64,000 nt of DNA. It comes from Catonia carolina. Lineage: Eukaryota; Arthropoda; Insecta; Hemiptera; Achilidae. Location of the stretch: NCBI GenBank assembly GCA_035578175.1, contig JAQMRL010000003.1, positions 94,285,969 through 94,349,968 of the forward strand, written 5' to 3'. Below are positions 1 to 12,016 of the stretch, one piece after another. Position numbers and translations under genes: made by a program. The notes under the pieces were generated by a model that was not told where the DNA came from, did no database searches, and was given only the letters and a program-made list of their open reading frames with translations. Within the stretch, counting starts at the first letter, position 1; each line of letters starts with the position of its first letter.

Positions 1-760
1 TCAGTGACCAGGAGAACGAGCTTCACTACGATGGTTATATTAATAAAAAAAAGTTTACAAAAAAGTGTTCATAGCCAACGGCTTCATTTACAATTTTTCC
101 AACTGATCAGTTTTCACGGTAACATTCTTTAAATAAAAATGGTAATGTGGAAGTTAAAAACAAAATAAATATTTTAAAATAACAACATACTTCATATGAC
201 CGGTCACGTTTCAATGAAAAATAAAATGTATCTGTATAAAAAAACAAGATAACTATAGTATAAATAATGCAATATCAAAAACTTCAGTTTACCTGAAATG
301 TATGTAAGCAAGGTAAAGATTATAAAATATGAAAAAATATGAAAAGAAAAAATATGGCAAGAATGACAGACGTATGAATAGGCAACATATTTAGAAAAAC
401 ATGAGATGTGAATAATATATGTGTAATAAAGTATAGAATGTAATGCAACACGCGAGTTGCATGTATAAACTTTCACAATATAGTAAAACAGTTTAGAAAT
501 ATCAGAGCAGATATGGAACCTGGTATGCTTCAACAACAGAGGCGTACTGAATTCACAAAAACTATTGAATATTTCAGGTTGATTTCTACAAAATATCGAT
601 TGTATTTGATAATTATTTTCTAAAACTAATATATAATTAAATATTTCAGGTTTTTCTGAATTTTGTTTGTAAATAATAATAATAATGATAATTTTACAAA
701 TATGCAAAGCCGTTTTCGTTTACGATAACAACAATCAAAAGGCTGATTTGGATCTCTAGA
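1..760. other. AT-rich intergenic DNA, nothing recognised
   Basis: Low-complexity AT-rich DNA. The longest open frame is tyrosine-, isoleucine- and phenylalanine-rich, has no domain and looks fortuitous. No tRNA-like, LTR or TIR structure was seen. Confidence 0.6.
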
Positions 761-764
761 GAGT

Positions 765-1565
765 TATTTAAGTAACATGACGAAAAAACTGGTTTACCAC
801 TACCTGCTTCACTGGGTTAAAAAGTACAGTATAACAGCTTTTGAATAACGCAAGATATTGAAAAATCTCCATATTGACATATGGAGATCAGCGGGGTCGC
901 CCTCTCCCACAGTGAATCATTTCTGTCCCGATCTAAGAAGGTAAGGTAGGGACACTAATTTCCTGAGCTGGTGATGAAAGTGAGATGAATGAAAGTGAGA
1001 GAGTACGTGTTGGTCAGTGGCAGCGAGAGGGGAATCAGGCTACGGTTCCCTTCCACGCCCCGCTGAGACGGTATGTAAATTTTTTAACCCGACATTTCCC
1101 TTGAAGTATTACATTAACAGTTCCGAGAGAGGTGAAGGGTTGTTTGCAAATGTCGGATCAAGTGGCCAGGTGGTAGGTTTTTGGTTGGTAGGCGGTTGCG
1201 GCCTCCTTGGGGCTGAACGAGGACGCCTCAATTGAGTTTAACACTACTTCCTCCATCATGAGGAAGTGAACATGAGTTTTTCTCGCCACCTCGGATAAAA
1301 AAAATATTGAAAACAAGTATTTTCGACTACAAAAAGGGTAGTTATTCCACCCTTCACAGGATCTGGTTGTTTAATAGATCTTGTACGCAGGATCTGGTTG
1401 TATAAAAGGCTTTAGTGAAATAACACTTTTAGAGGACATAACTCTGATTAGTTTACTCACACGTCTACTATTCAATTAGTTTTATCATTCAATTTAACAA
1501 AATCGATTGATTTTGTGTGAAGAAACAACACCATGTTTTGTAACCTTGGGACTAGGAGGTGAAGT
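765..1565 (+). repeat. Degraded, interrupted copy of repeat family A
   Basis: The left part (about 765-835) resembles the family A stretch that runs from the paired TTTACT/AGTAAA motif through GGTTTACC to the GAGT-AAAAGTAC segment. The right part (about 1330-1490) resembles the GGATCTGGTTGTATAA, AGAGGACATAACTCTGAT and ACCTCT segments. About 490 unrelated, more GC-rich bases separate the halves. They include a perfect hairpin at 865-888 (10-bp arms ATCTCCATAT, 4-nt loop). This is an old insertion or rearrangement. The match was judged by eye. Confidence 0.5.
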
Positions 1566-2295
1566 GAAATTTTTATTTATCACACCACCATCGTGGTGAT
1601 TTTCTGCAAATGTACTAAAAATTAGTGTGAGGATTACAATTAAATTTTACAACATTAAAAACTTTATGAGATTTAGTTAACAGTGATAAACTAGTGATAA
1701 TTCCATGTACACTCCAACCTAGTTTATCTCTTAAATATTAGTTGAACTTCAGATTTATTCTATTGTTATTTGATTTCAAATGTTCAAACTGTATATGACT
1801 GATCAAACTAACAAAAATTCCTTGACATATTTTCTATTTAATTAAATACAAGCTTCATATCGTATAATTTTTCTTTGCATTGATAATCCAAAAGTTTCCG
1901 GATATTCAAGTAAAAATTTAGACGTACATCAATCTATAAAAAAATCAAACCTGTATCATGGTAGCCTACAGCTACCTCTATTGTCATTATTGTATTTTTG
2001 ATAAACTTTTAACCCTTATTTTTTATTAATTGAAAAACACTTTTCTGTCTAAACAAGTTGCTACAAATTATTACAAGATATGTTGTTAGCTATTATTCCT
2101 GTATTCCTCTTGAGAAACAGACTTTAATTTATAAATCTAACGAGTGAATTAATGCTTATAAGAAGCCCACACAAAATTTTCCTCTCATTACTAAAGATTT
2201 TATAGGTCTTCTATGACAAAAATTTTTCTTAAACAAAATAATGTATAATTTATGATACTAAAACATTAAGTTATATTTTAAAAACTTTACACAAC
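1566..2295. other. Intergenic DNA, nothing recognised
   Basis: AT-rich sequence with no coding or repeat signal that I can support. Confidence 0.5.
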
Positions 2296-2299
2296 TTTA

Positions 2300-2937
2300 A
2301 ATTCCTTTTTAATAACATAGAAGATATCAGGACACATCTGCACAACCAAATTAAACAACACTGGAACCAAATCTGTTATCGAAATCCTTCAACGAAACTT
2401 CACCACATCAGAAAACACATTTTTGAAAACCCTCAGCCTCACTTGGAGCTTCTAAGGCATCACGTTCTACTTACACGATTACGCATTGGACACTCTACAC
2501 TTAAACACAAACACTTACTGAAGAAAGAAGAACAACAACATTGTACACATTGCAACACGCCACTTACAATCAAACACATCATCACCGACTGCCAAACTAC
2601 ACAATCAACGCAAACACTATTAAAAATTAACAACATTTTAGTACTTAATATAGTATAAAAAATAGCGGTTCAAAACACAATAAATTTTTTAAAATTTCAG
2701 ATTTGATATAATTGTAAAATCGCATATGTTATTTTTCATTGTGTCATTCTATTTATTTTTTATTTTTCTGTTTAAATTTTAATTGAACCTACCTAATTTT
2801 TCATTGTGTTTTTATATATGAACTAATTGTGTTTGTTTATGTCTTCTTTGGAAATTTTATACTGCATGTATTTATATGTAACGTGGTCGCTAATGACCTC
2901 GTAGTCGATGTGACCTTATATAAATAAATAAATAGAA
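2300..2937 (+). mobile_element. 5'-truncated non-LTR retrotransposon (LINE) 3' end
   Basis: An open frame from about 2320 to a stop at 2658 encodes the C-terminal end of a LINE ORF2. It carries the conserved LTRLRIGHS segment and then a zinc-knuckle-like motif with spacing C-x2-C-x7-H-x4-C (residues CTHC ... KHIITDC). Similar ends follow the reverse transcriptase and RNase H region in insect Jockey/I-like LINEs. An AT-rich 3' UTR follows and ends in a TAAA-type tail at about 2917-2933. The endonuclease and reverse transcriptase are missing, as expected for 5' truncation. The last 50 bases (2881-2930) are shared with tRNA-derived SINEs in this window, so this LINE is their likely retrotransposition partner. 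The clade is uncertain. Confidence 0.75.
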
Positions 2938-5200
2938 ATGAATACATGGTTAATTCAGATGCTACAGTTTTTCACAATATTTAGAAACATCAAAGTTTTA
3001 TTTTAACGAGAAGCATAAGATGTGTCATGAATTTTTCAGAAGAACTTTCAAGACTATTCAGTTTTAATGAACGTAATTTCAGAATTTATTTAAACAGCTG
3101 CAATACATTTTTCATTGGGTCTTGTAAACCGTATAACTATTTTATATTCGAGTAATAATACGGTTACTCATAACAGAAAATATGATTCAACCAGAATGAC
3201 TTTCCGTAATGTGACGTCTGGCTATCTTACGAAACATTTTTAAAGACCAATCCGAACTAGAACCTTTATCGACCATAAGACTTGTAGGCAAGAAATTGCA
3301 AGCAACAGCAATACATCCTTAATAACTGGTGTAGAATTAAACTTCTAAGGTACATTATTACTCTAAAAAGACTTTTAGTAAATTACTACACAGCTTTTTA
3401 CTGTAAACATTTTTATGTTCGATATAAGCTGCAGAAATATCTTACAAGACAGAAGATATTCTTTATCGTACTACGTGTGTTTATTTTATGAATACAGTAT
3501 ACACATTGTATTGTTACATTCACTATAGGTTCTTTAGGGATCTGGTTATTTATAAATAACAACACTTTCTTTTAAATCTATAACAATATATTGATTAACA
3601 AATTAATTATTTATATCAATTAATACGGTCCAAATAATTTAAAAAATACAGTGAACTAATTAAGAAACGAATAATTTATTACAAAATGTTTTAGATACAA
3701 CTTAACCGCAATTTAAAATCAATTAATTTTAACTGTTATTTTACAAATAAACAAAATTGTACAATAACTACTCAATGCTTATTACGAAGAACTGCTACAA
3801 TCGGAACGCGTTATGTACAAAACTGATTTTAACACAAACTAACTTGCGGTTTTTAAATATTTTTGTATATTGAACTGAAACTGGTTTTATAACCACACGT
3901 CGGACTACTGCCGCTTTTTTGTAGAAGCAAATAAATATTATTCCAAATAAGTAAAAACACAAAAGGAATACAAAAACATTTAGAGAATAAAACAACATAA
4001 AGAAATACGATAAACCTTACTCAAAATTTTTCCTCTGTACTAGAAAAACAACAACTGGATAAAGGCTAGAGTGCTGAACAAGAACACAATTGCTCCTATT
4101 ACACTTTGTTGAGCTTATATATAATATAAGCCTATATTGTCTGTATGTCGCAGTGTATTGTGCCATTATTAAGTGACATTATAAGAAGTAAGTGATACTG
4201 GATGTAGATAACTGATAAAAAATAAAGGTACTAAGTCAATTTAAATTAAATTCTTGACAGAAGATGCGTTCCACGGATTTCGACTTACCAATTTTTAAAA
4301 CAGCAAGTAATTCGTAAACAATAAAAGATTTTCATAAATGAGCAAACTCCTAAGAACCTGTATTTCGCTTCGTAAAATAAAGACGATGGTTACCTCATTT
4401 TCCGTAACTGTTAGGTATGTACTTATTTTAATGACTAAATCTTATTTAAGTTCACAATATTGAAAACTCTTAATATATCATGAAAAACTCATTAGCCACC
4501 TATTAACGTTAATTTAACAATGTTTTTACCGAATTCTTACTATTGAATAAATTAAGTACCTACATACGAAGAAAATTGGCATTAAAAATAATTTCAAAAA
4601 AATTTAGTTTCAAGTTGTCATACAAGGGATAACTCATTTTTATATATATTATTTAGACTATTAGTTTACTGTTGTTAGTAAAAATTACAAATTTACTGAA
4701 TGGTGTAATGAAAGAATGACATGAATTAACATGAGGAATCCGATCAAAAATCTGACTAAACATTGTATCAGTAAGTGTAGTTAGAAACGTGTTTATGTTT
4801 AGATTTATAACTATATAAAGTGTTTACTTCAATGTAATGTTAAGATTGTGTTCAATAATAATGTTTTTTTGTCAATTTTGAAGTAAATGCTCCTTTTTTA
4901 TTTTAACCTTCTCTTTGGAACTTCAGGTAAGTAACTGGTAGAATGTGTATGCATTTTTTTTATCAAGTCTTTACAAAAGTGAACTGAAATTTTAAATCGC
5001 ACGCATTATGCTCAAATTATGTACAAACATATAAATTTCCAACAATCCGATCCACACTGTTTAAATATCTAGAAGTTTTCGTAGACACCCAGCCAACTAA
5101 ATTCGTAGGAAAACAAAGACAATAAACTTATTTTCCAATTTTATTAATAGAAATGTTAAATTTAAGAATGAGTTGAAGTGTTGAAGGTAACTGAGCAATT
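2938..5200. other. Intergenic DNA, nothing recognised
   Basis: AT-rich DNA. Open frames are short and low in complexity. No repeat shared with the rest of the window was found by eye. Confidence 0.5.
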
Positions 5201-5317
5201 ACAGACATAAAGGACGTTTTCAAGTGTAGTGTAAGCAGAAGAACCGTTTGTATGGACACGAATAGGACACGATGGAAGACTAAATGGTGGAAGAGTGGAA
5301 GTGGTGAGAAGAAAGTG

Positions 5318-5476
5318 TTATCGGAGGAGAAGAAGGGCGGCGGGGTTGTGCTTCAACAAGTGAAGTCCTGCAGAGCACAATGGGACAGAACTCATTACCC
5401 TTTCCATTATTGCTGGGGAAGGCACTGGTGCCATAATTGGCGGCTTGATTGCTTCACCCGCCTCTCTGTGGCATAA
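5318..5476 (+). other. Possible exon-like patch, unidentified
   Basis: A stretch more GC-rich than its surroundings. In one plus-strand frame (about 5381-5476) it encodes a short glycine-rich hydrophobic peptide containing GEGTGAIIGGLIASP, preceded by a possible acceptor (CCTGCAG at about 5369-5375). It could be one exon of a membrane protein or a chance frame. I do not recognise a family, and no matching donor or neighbouring exon is evident. Confidence 0.15.
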
Positions 5477-5599
5477 TTTCTCTCTCTCACTCACTCTCTC
5501 TTCCTCGTTTACTTCCCCATCATTCTCTTTCACTTCATTTATTCTACATTTCTTACTCTTTCCTTTACTCATCAAAGACGACTCATACATACCGCTTAT

Positions 5600-6695
5600 T
5601 AATATTTCCGTAAAATGATGGACTGGGTATGATAGAGCTCATCATTACTTTATTCATCTAATGATTTATGTGTAATGTTGCATATGTATGGTGTAGCATT
5701 AATTTTGTTTAAATCATCTTTACCGGAATTACAGTTAGTTCCTTTTTTTCTTTTTACGACAAAATATTAACGGAACATGGTAATCTCATAAAACTTGTGA
5801 AACTTTATTTATCCTAGCCTCTGTTATCTCGTATGTATAGAAAGACAGGGTGTTGGATTATCAAAATTTTTTTGACAGAAGGCATAATTAACAGTTAAAG
5901 TTTTCACCTAATATTAAATAACACAACAAGACCGCTAATTCAAACTTATTAGGATCGAAATCTGTTCGGTATATGCGGAAAAATGCGTATAATAACAAAC
6001 AGAAATCCAAAACCATCAAACAATGCCGTAGGCATAGCAGCACAACGACACACGCACAGACATCATGTTCATGAGGCGCTGGCAAAATATGCGTCATCAT
6101 CAAGGTTTACAGCATCACGAGAGTAAAATATTAGTGATTTTATGCAGTCGGACGGTAGTGAAAATGTATAACTTTTTGTAAATTTGAAAACAAACTAAAA
6201 AATTGTTTTACAATTAATCGATTTAGGTATTTTGTAAATAAGTTTAATCTTGTATTGAGAACTTGGTTATGTTCGTTTTCTATTCTCAACTAAACTATTT
6301 GTTACCTTTTTAGTTAAATTTTATGATGAAAAGCTTATTAAAAATATTTAAAAATTATAAAATTATTTTATTTATTTAATACAAGTTTTTTACAAAAAAA
6401 ACATGTTAAAAACTATACAATAAATCAGTTCGGATTACCCAAAATTTCGTATTAGCGGGGTTTTGTCATTTTTAAGGGTTTTTTTATAGGGTAACATCAT
6501 TTTACTTACTTTATAAAAATTTATTTTGTTTGAAAAAATTTAATGTGCTGTTGTTAATAAAAAACACAGACATATACGAGTTATATAATCAGTTGCATAT
6601 ATAATCTACAGAACGGTATTAAAGACCAGGGAAAAGAAACTCGTAATTTAGCTTGGGTGAAAACATGTTTAAAACATATACAATATGTAGGCTAT
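5600..6695. other. Intergenic DNA, nothing recognised
   Basis: AT-rich sequence with no supported gene, TIR or retroelement feature. Confidence 0.5.
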
Positions 6696-6700
6696 TTAAC

Positions 6701-6815
6701 ATACAAAACATGTACACTAGGGCGATACCGGGTACTCCGCATAGGCGTTTAAAACGACTCTGACCACGGGATCTTCTTGGCCAATTGTACGGCTGTGGTG
6801 ATGACTGCAAGCCCC
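6701..6815 (-). repeat. Unassigned dispersed repeat, family E, copy 1
   Basis: About 115 bp, read on the minus strand, align closely with 63431-63544 on the plus strand. Shared landmarks are GGCCAAGAAGATCCC, CGTTTTAAAC, GTACCCGGTAT and ACATGTTTTG. The order is kept and differences are mostly substitutions, so this is a true dispersed repeat. A weakly conserved reading frame runs through both copies but is interrupted. Class unknown. Confidence 0.6.
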
Positions 6816-6931
6816 GGCAAGTAATTCAAGTTTTCGAACCTTACAAATTTTTATATTATAGTCATAACATGTAGGCTACTAAATTTTCAATTTAAAAGTG
6901 TCAAAAGAAAAGATTGTGTGAAAATTCTGGA

Positions 6932-7037
6932 AAAATGATACATCCTGTAAGATGTATCATTTTATAGCCTACTTTTCTTTTTTTTTCATTTATTTTTTAT
7001 ATTTTATTTTGAAGGATGTATCATCTTGATACATCCT
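6932..7037. repeat. Pair of related hairpins
   Basis: Hairpin 1 (6932-6963) has perfect 13-bp arms AAAATGATACATC/GATGTATCATTTT and a 6-nt loop. Hairpin 2 (7013-7037) has perfect 11-bp arms AGGATGTATCA/TGATACATCCT and a 3-nt loop. Both carry the core GATGTATCA/TGATACATC. They may be the fold-back ends of a small eroded MITE-like element. No target duplication was found. Confidence 0.5.
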
Positions 7038-7039
7038 GA

Positions 7040-8890
7040 AAGTAGCATTATAATTTTATGAAAGAAAGTGGTTATTCAATATGAAATTCTAGCGGAAACT
7101 TTAAAGGAAAAATAATAACAGCGCAAACCGTTTATATATTCACATTTTTACATTCAACACCTTACTGAATTTGTATTTCATGAACTACAGCGTCCCATAA
7201 ATATATACCAATGCTGAGTGCTTTTAAAGACCCCCAGGAATAAACAAAGCCTCCAGCTTTTGTTAGAGATTGACTGGTTACGAAGGCCATGCAAATTCTC
7301 CAGAATGGAGTACATACAAAATGGAGACATAAGACAATGGTCTGGTTCTTTGGATACCATGAATACACAGAAAAGAAACTAAACAGTTGGCTAATAAAGT
7401 TGGGAAAAAATGGCAGCTGATAAAAGGCACCAAAGAGCGTTCCTTTTCCGTCCCGAAAATATAACGAGAAGAAGTCACCCTGGGAAAACATGAACTCAGA
7501 AAGCCTACGACCCTACAGCAGCGAAAAATCTTAGGAAGGAAGACTGGGAAGAAAAATATGAAGGTTATGGTAATACGATGGAAAAAGGACCATGATTATA
7601 GGATGAGGGAAGCGGAGAAATCTAGGACTTCTATAAAAAATGAAGTATGAACAATATACAGCACCCCTATGAAAACTAAAAAAATTTGTGTGACATGATA
7701 TTTAATCTTTAAAAATTCATTAAATGTGACCTATGGGTAAATCTCTGTCAAAACGATTACATAATACAATAATTGAAAACTAATGAAAATAAAATATGTT
7801 TACGGATGTTTAACACGGCATAAAATACATTAAGAATTACAATGGAAATAAAATATGGCAGGTGATAATCAATTCTGCAATGATAAAGGAATTTATACCA
7901 TGTAATAATAATTTCCTTGCGAGCTACTCTGCATAATAATAGTAAAAATACTGCATTAGTAGAAGATGTAATAGAATGTCAAAACGTAATGGAAATGTTT
8001 TCTTGTGTATTTCAATTCCGTAGCAATTATTACAAGATTAGAACGAAACACTATCCTTGCTGTCAAGGATAAAGGTGTTAACAGTATTTCATGAATATTC
8101 CATTTCTATTGGCCATGATGATGTGAAATAGAATGGTAGAAGTGAGAACATAACCAAGAAGAGAGGAGAGTAGATAGTAGATACAGAAGCTGAAGACGTA
8201 AATGACAGGAAATTGGAAGCTAACCACATTTCCGAATCGTGTGAATGGCTGAAATACGATGAGAAGGGGAAATATTCTACCTGCATCTTCGATAAAGGTA
8301 AATTAAAATTTGATCTCTCAGATTTCCAGACGCAATACATCAACCCCAAAGGAAAAAGAATTATAGAAAAATGATAAAATATACCATTTTCAGATAAAAA
8401 TAAATATTTATGATTGTACACTCTATAAAATATATTTCGTAAATCATTCGTTTTTTTTTCTAAGTTTCATTTCAAAATACAGAATTGAAGTGGAATAAAA
8501 ACTCAGTTATATAACCTATTTATTTTAATTATCATTGATAGGGTTACAGTTCAATTGAATCAAAATAAATACAACAATAAAATCCTACTGGTTTTTAATA
8601 CCGCACGTAGAAGTTTTTTTTATAAAATTTACTTTTAAAAATCAATAACGCAATATTAACAAATTAATCTGAAAGATCATCGAGTTGCTAAATCTAAACA
8701 GTTCACGATAACAAAATAATTTTTTGTTCATTTTATGTATTTATTGGTACAACTGTGAAGCTTTGCCTGACCAGTAAATTATATAACAATTTATTATATA
8801 ATATATATTATATAATATAATATTACTCGTACTATACAAATTTTTAGGAGAACACCAATCATCACCAGGGCCGTTTAAAATATTGTTGTA
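7040..8890. other. Intergenic DNA, nothing recognised
   Basis: The open frames on the minus strand at 7162-7491 and 8089-8421 lack any recognisable domain. I see no gene here. Confidence 0.45.
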
Positions 8891-8894
8891 TATT

Positions 8895-9055
8895 TTTTGA
8901 AAGAAGTGTTTTGAAATTCCTGCTAAAGCAGACTGGGTAGAATGATGATATATGAAAATGAGTGATGAAAAAATGCCGGACCAGACCGGGAATCGAACCT
9001 GAGACCCCAGCATAGAAGCCAGTTGCGCTAACCACTACGCCCACGAGCCGGCCAA
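8895..9055 (-). mobile_element. tRNA-derived SINE (family B)
   Basis: On the minus strand it starts with GGCCGGCTCGTGGGCGTAG. It has an A-box-like GTGGTTAGCGCA segment and a B-box GGTTCGATTCCC, then the family's body: a TTTTTTCAT run, the CATCATTC region, and CTGC-TTAGCAG-AATTT-CAAAACA. The head is too degraded to be a working tRNA gene, and the fused tail shows it is a SINE. The same layout recurs at 62923-63093. Confidence 0.8.
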
Positions 9056-9059
9056 TGTC

Positions 9060-9965
9060 ATATTGATTATACTCTGAAAGCATTGGTTGTCTTTGTTAAA
9101 CATAAGGTAAAATGTTATAAAATATTTAGCCAATGCTTCCAACTTGGTATGTAACAATGCAATCGCGAACACATTTAAAAAATACTTAAGAGCTGTTATA
9201 AATTCATAGTTCCAAAAAAGACCACTAAATTTTCCTATTATTACAGCCCTAATAATTTCAGTTTCACCGGGGTAGCTAAAATGTTACACTATCTGTAGTT
9301 TGAAACGTTTAGGTGAAGTTTTCTTTATCTCATTTTTAGCTCTAGAATCAGATCCTGAGATTAGATAACTTGTAAATTAGAATCAATCTGTATCTTTCGT
9401 AAAAATTCAATAGTAATTATTAGGCACCAATTTATAGATAACATCTCCTACTTGAAAGCGAAATCTAGAATTCAAAGATTACTAATAAATAGATTTAAAA
9501 GAAATGTACGTCGACGTTGTTGGTATTAACGAAAACAAAAGAAAATTTACTGCCCATTCTAATTTATAATTTTCTAAAATAACCATAACGTTTTTGGGTC
9601 TTTACGCGACCATCTTTACTAAAATATACACTAAAACCAACCTTCACTAATCAATGATTATTTAAATAGTCTTCAACATATTTTTACATTTATGTTTTGA
9701 ATTATTGTAAATCGAAATGGTCAATTTTATAAAATTTTTGTTGAAAGGGATAAAAGTTTTTTGTTTTCCTCATAAAATAGTCAAGATCTTTTAGCTCGGT
9801 ATTTCAAGTTTATTTCGTATTGTTCTGATTTTGGAGTAATACGACGGTTCTATACTACACGATAGTGGTCACGCGCAGCTGCTTGTGAGATACAATATGA
9901 GTGATGACGTAGCTTGGTTCCCAACAACTCGGCCGGTGCGTAATGATGGTAGGTTCATTGCGTTG
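9060..9965. other. Intergenic DNA, nothing recognised
   Basis: AT-rich and without supported features. The last 100 bases are more GC-rich and lie just beyond the 3' end of the THAP relic. Confidence 0.45.
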
Positions 9966-9968
9966 TTT

Positions 9969-10610
9969 TTATAAACATAGCTGTCCAGGTATGTTTACAC
10001 GGGAAATCGATTTTAATTTTAATAATTCTTCGTTTGCGGCCAGAAGTTTTTCACTAAGTAACTTGTTTTCTTCTTTTAATTTGGGGTGTTTTTACGTTTT
10101 AAGAGATCAGTTTCCTCTGACTGCGCAATACACACATTTGGCGGTTCTTCATTAAAACGAAGCCTGTTTTCCTCTACGGCTATCCTTTCAGTTTGTGAAC
10201 TGCCTGTGTTGTAATTTGATGATGATTTTAAAATATCATAAACTCCTTTACGAGCGTATCGTTTCTCTGCTCGATTTTTACGTTCACTAAAAGTCGGGTT
10301 TACCGGACGTAGAACGGCACTACAAATCGAAAAATTGAAACGTGGGACTGAATTCGTCTTTAGGACACGTTTTAATGGAAGATGTAGCAACTCGGACTTC
10401 AAATCGCGTACACAATCCGATTCGTAGAAATGTACTGAACACACGCGACCATCAGCAGAAAATGAATCGGCCAGCTTGCAAGGATTTATCCACTTCAATC
10501 TAGTTTCTCTGGCCTTTGCAAAACTGTGAAACTTTAATGTCCAACTCCTTTTGGTATCTATTGTGATTAGAATACCCGGCAATCTCACAACACACAATTA
10601 ATTAAGACTA
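9969..10610 (-). pseudogene. THAP-domain protein gene relic
   Basis: The main minus-strand frame (10597-10076) holds most of a THAP zinc-finger domain. It has the invariant-type Trp in RLKWINP, the CSVHF part of the C2CH zinc site, and the closing SVPRF segment. THAP domains bind DNA in host nuclear factors and in P-element-like transposases. The first cysteines (VCCEIAG) lie in a different frame just upstream (about 10595-10565), without a usable ATG and with Tyr where the second spaced Cys is expected. Downstream the frame stops at 10076, but a neighbouring frame continues from about 10075 to 9969 with a leucine/glutamate-rich coiled-coil-like tail (KEENKLLSEKLLAANEELL), typical of the C terminus of small THAP proteins. 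At least two frameshifts and a lost start make this a recent pseudogene, unless introns or sequencing errors explain the breaks. The promoter-like region at 10630-10701 is in the right place. Confidence 0.7.
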
Positions 10611-10629
10611 GTAAGGTAATACAGACCGA

Positions 10630-10701
10630 CACTCTACGCACCGTGCGTACGTCAGCGTGCGTCGGCTGTCGCTGGTGACCAGATGACGTCAGGGGCGGGG
10701 C
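10630..10701 (-). promoter_or_regulatory. GC-rich promoter-like region with CRE and GC box
   Basis: This GC-rich island sits just upstream of the THAP relic. It has a full palindromic CRE, TGACGTCA (10684-10691), directly next to a GC box, GGGGCGGGG (10692-10700), and a second half-CRE, ACGTCAG (10649-10655). The arrangement resembles a TATA-less housekeeping promoter serving the minus-strand gene. Its function is inferred from motifs only. Confidence 0.45.
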
Positions 10702-10739
10702 TTGTCACTGTGCATATTGTTAATGATCCTTACTGTCTA

Positions 10740-12012
10740 GTAAAGATTTTTTGGGTGCATACATTTTTCACGCTTAGAATGGAGACCGAGATTGAGAAAA
10801 GATTTGTGCTACAGCTCAGCGCAATAAGAAATGTGCCAACAAAGCTATTTAAGTAAATTATTAATTACAAAAAATAACTGTTCTTAATTATTTATTGTTA
10901 AGTTATATTAATTACAATTATATAATTATTTATTTTAATATGGGTCTAAAAATTAAAGTGTTAATAGTGTGTTTAATAAAGGCTAAGCTAAAGAAATACG
11001 TTTCATCTAAAGGCGAAAATAAATCAAACGACGAAGTAGTAGAAGAGAAACCTAGAATTTCGATGGTATATAGTTATCACAAGAGCGGTTTCACTTACAC
11101 TCTTACTGACTGTATAGCCAACACATACAAACACAAATACAAATCCACGCACAAGATGTAGTAGGTGTAACCCTCGTAAGATACATGGAAGGCACCCGGA
11201 TTACCAACCGGGTTTCTACCACAGTGTAGATCCGGATAGATTCATGTCCCGCCGGAAATTGAAACCCAAGTTGTACCGGGGCAACCTACATTAGTTCTGT
11301 TCCCCATATTTTCACGACGCGATACTGGTTTAACAAGTTTCCACTCCTGTTCCAATCCTAACGCAGCGAAACCCTCTTTCAACTCCACACACCATCAGAC
11401 AGTTTCAATTTCTATTTCGCGTATAATATATATGAAAGCGTAAGACAGCCCTAAAGTCATTAACATTACTGTTGTTAGACCATTACTTTAACAAATACGC
11501 AATTGCATGTAAACTACAGGTAGGTACTTAAGTTATCGTTCATTATTTAATTATTTTATTCATTCCTAGTTAATGCGCCCATCCTCAAATGCTAGCCTCA
11601 GAGGGGTGTAATAAAATGAAGTAGTTTACAGTTCCCCACATTACTTTTCTATGAATAAATTTAAAAGATTTCTTCTTCTTCGTCTTCTTCCGCTACGGAT
11701 ACCCAATAATTACTATTCTTATCCACTTATTGTAAAATTATTATTTTAAAATTAGCTATATAGTATGTCTTAATAATATTAGGCCTACTTGGATTTAAAC
11801 TTCAATTATTTTGTTATTTCAAATTTAAATTATTATAATGTTGTTTTTTAAAATACATATTAAAACATGTTTATATTGTTTAAAATTATAGGTGTTTGAA
11901 CCTGATAAAAGGAAGGTCATCACCAACTCAACTAAAGATCAATTTAACAAAATTTAAGACAGTGTACGTGTAAATAAAATAAAATAATATTAAAAGAATC
12001 TAAGTGTTTTAA
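10740..12012. other. Intergenic DNA, no gene recognised
   Basis: The 88-residue open frame at 10895-11161 has no domain. A GAA/TTC-rich stretch at about 11666-11705 resembles, in reverse, the tail at 63285-63312 (CCG-ACGGATA followed by GAA repeats) and may be a truncated LINE end. Nothing else is supported. Confidence 0.4.
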
Positions 12013-12016
12013 TTAG

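Noticed and set aside
10895..11161. 88-residue open frame
   Set aside because: AT-rich start and no recognisable family. Not enough to call a gene.
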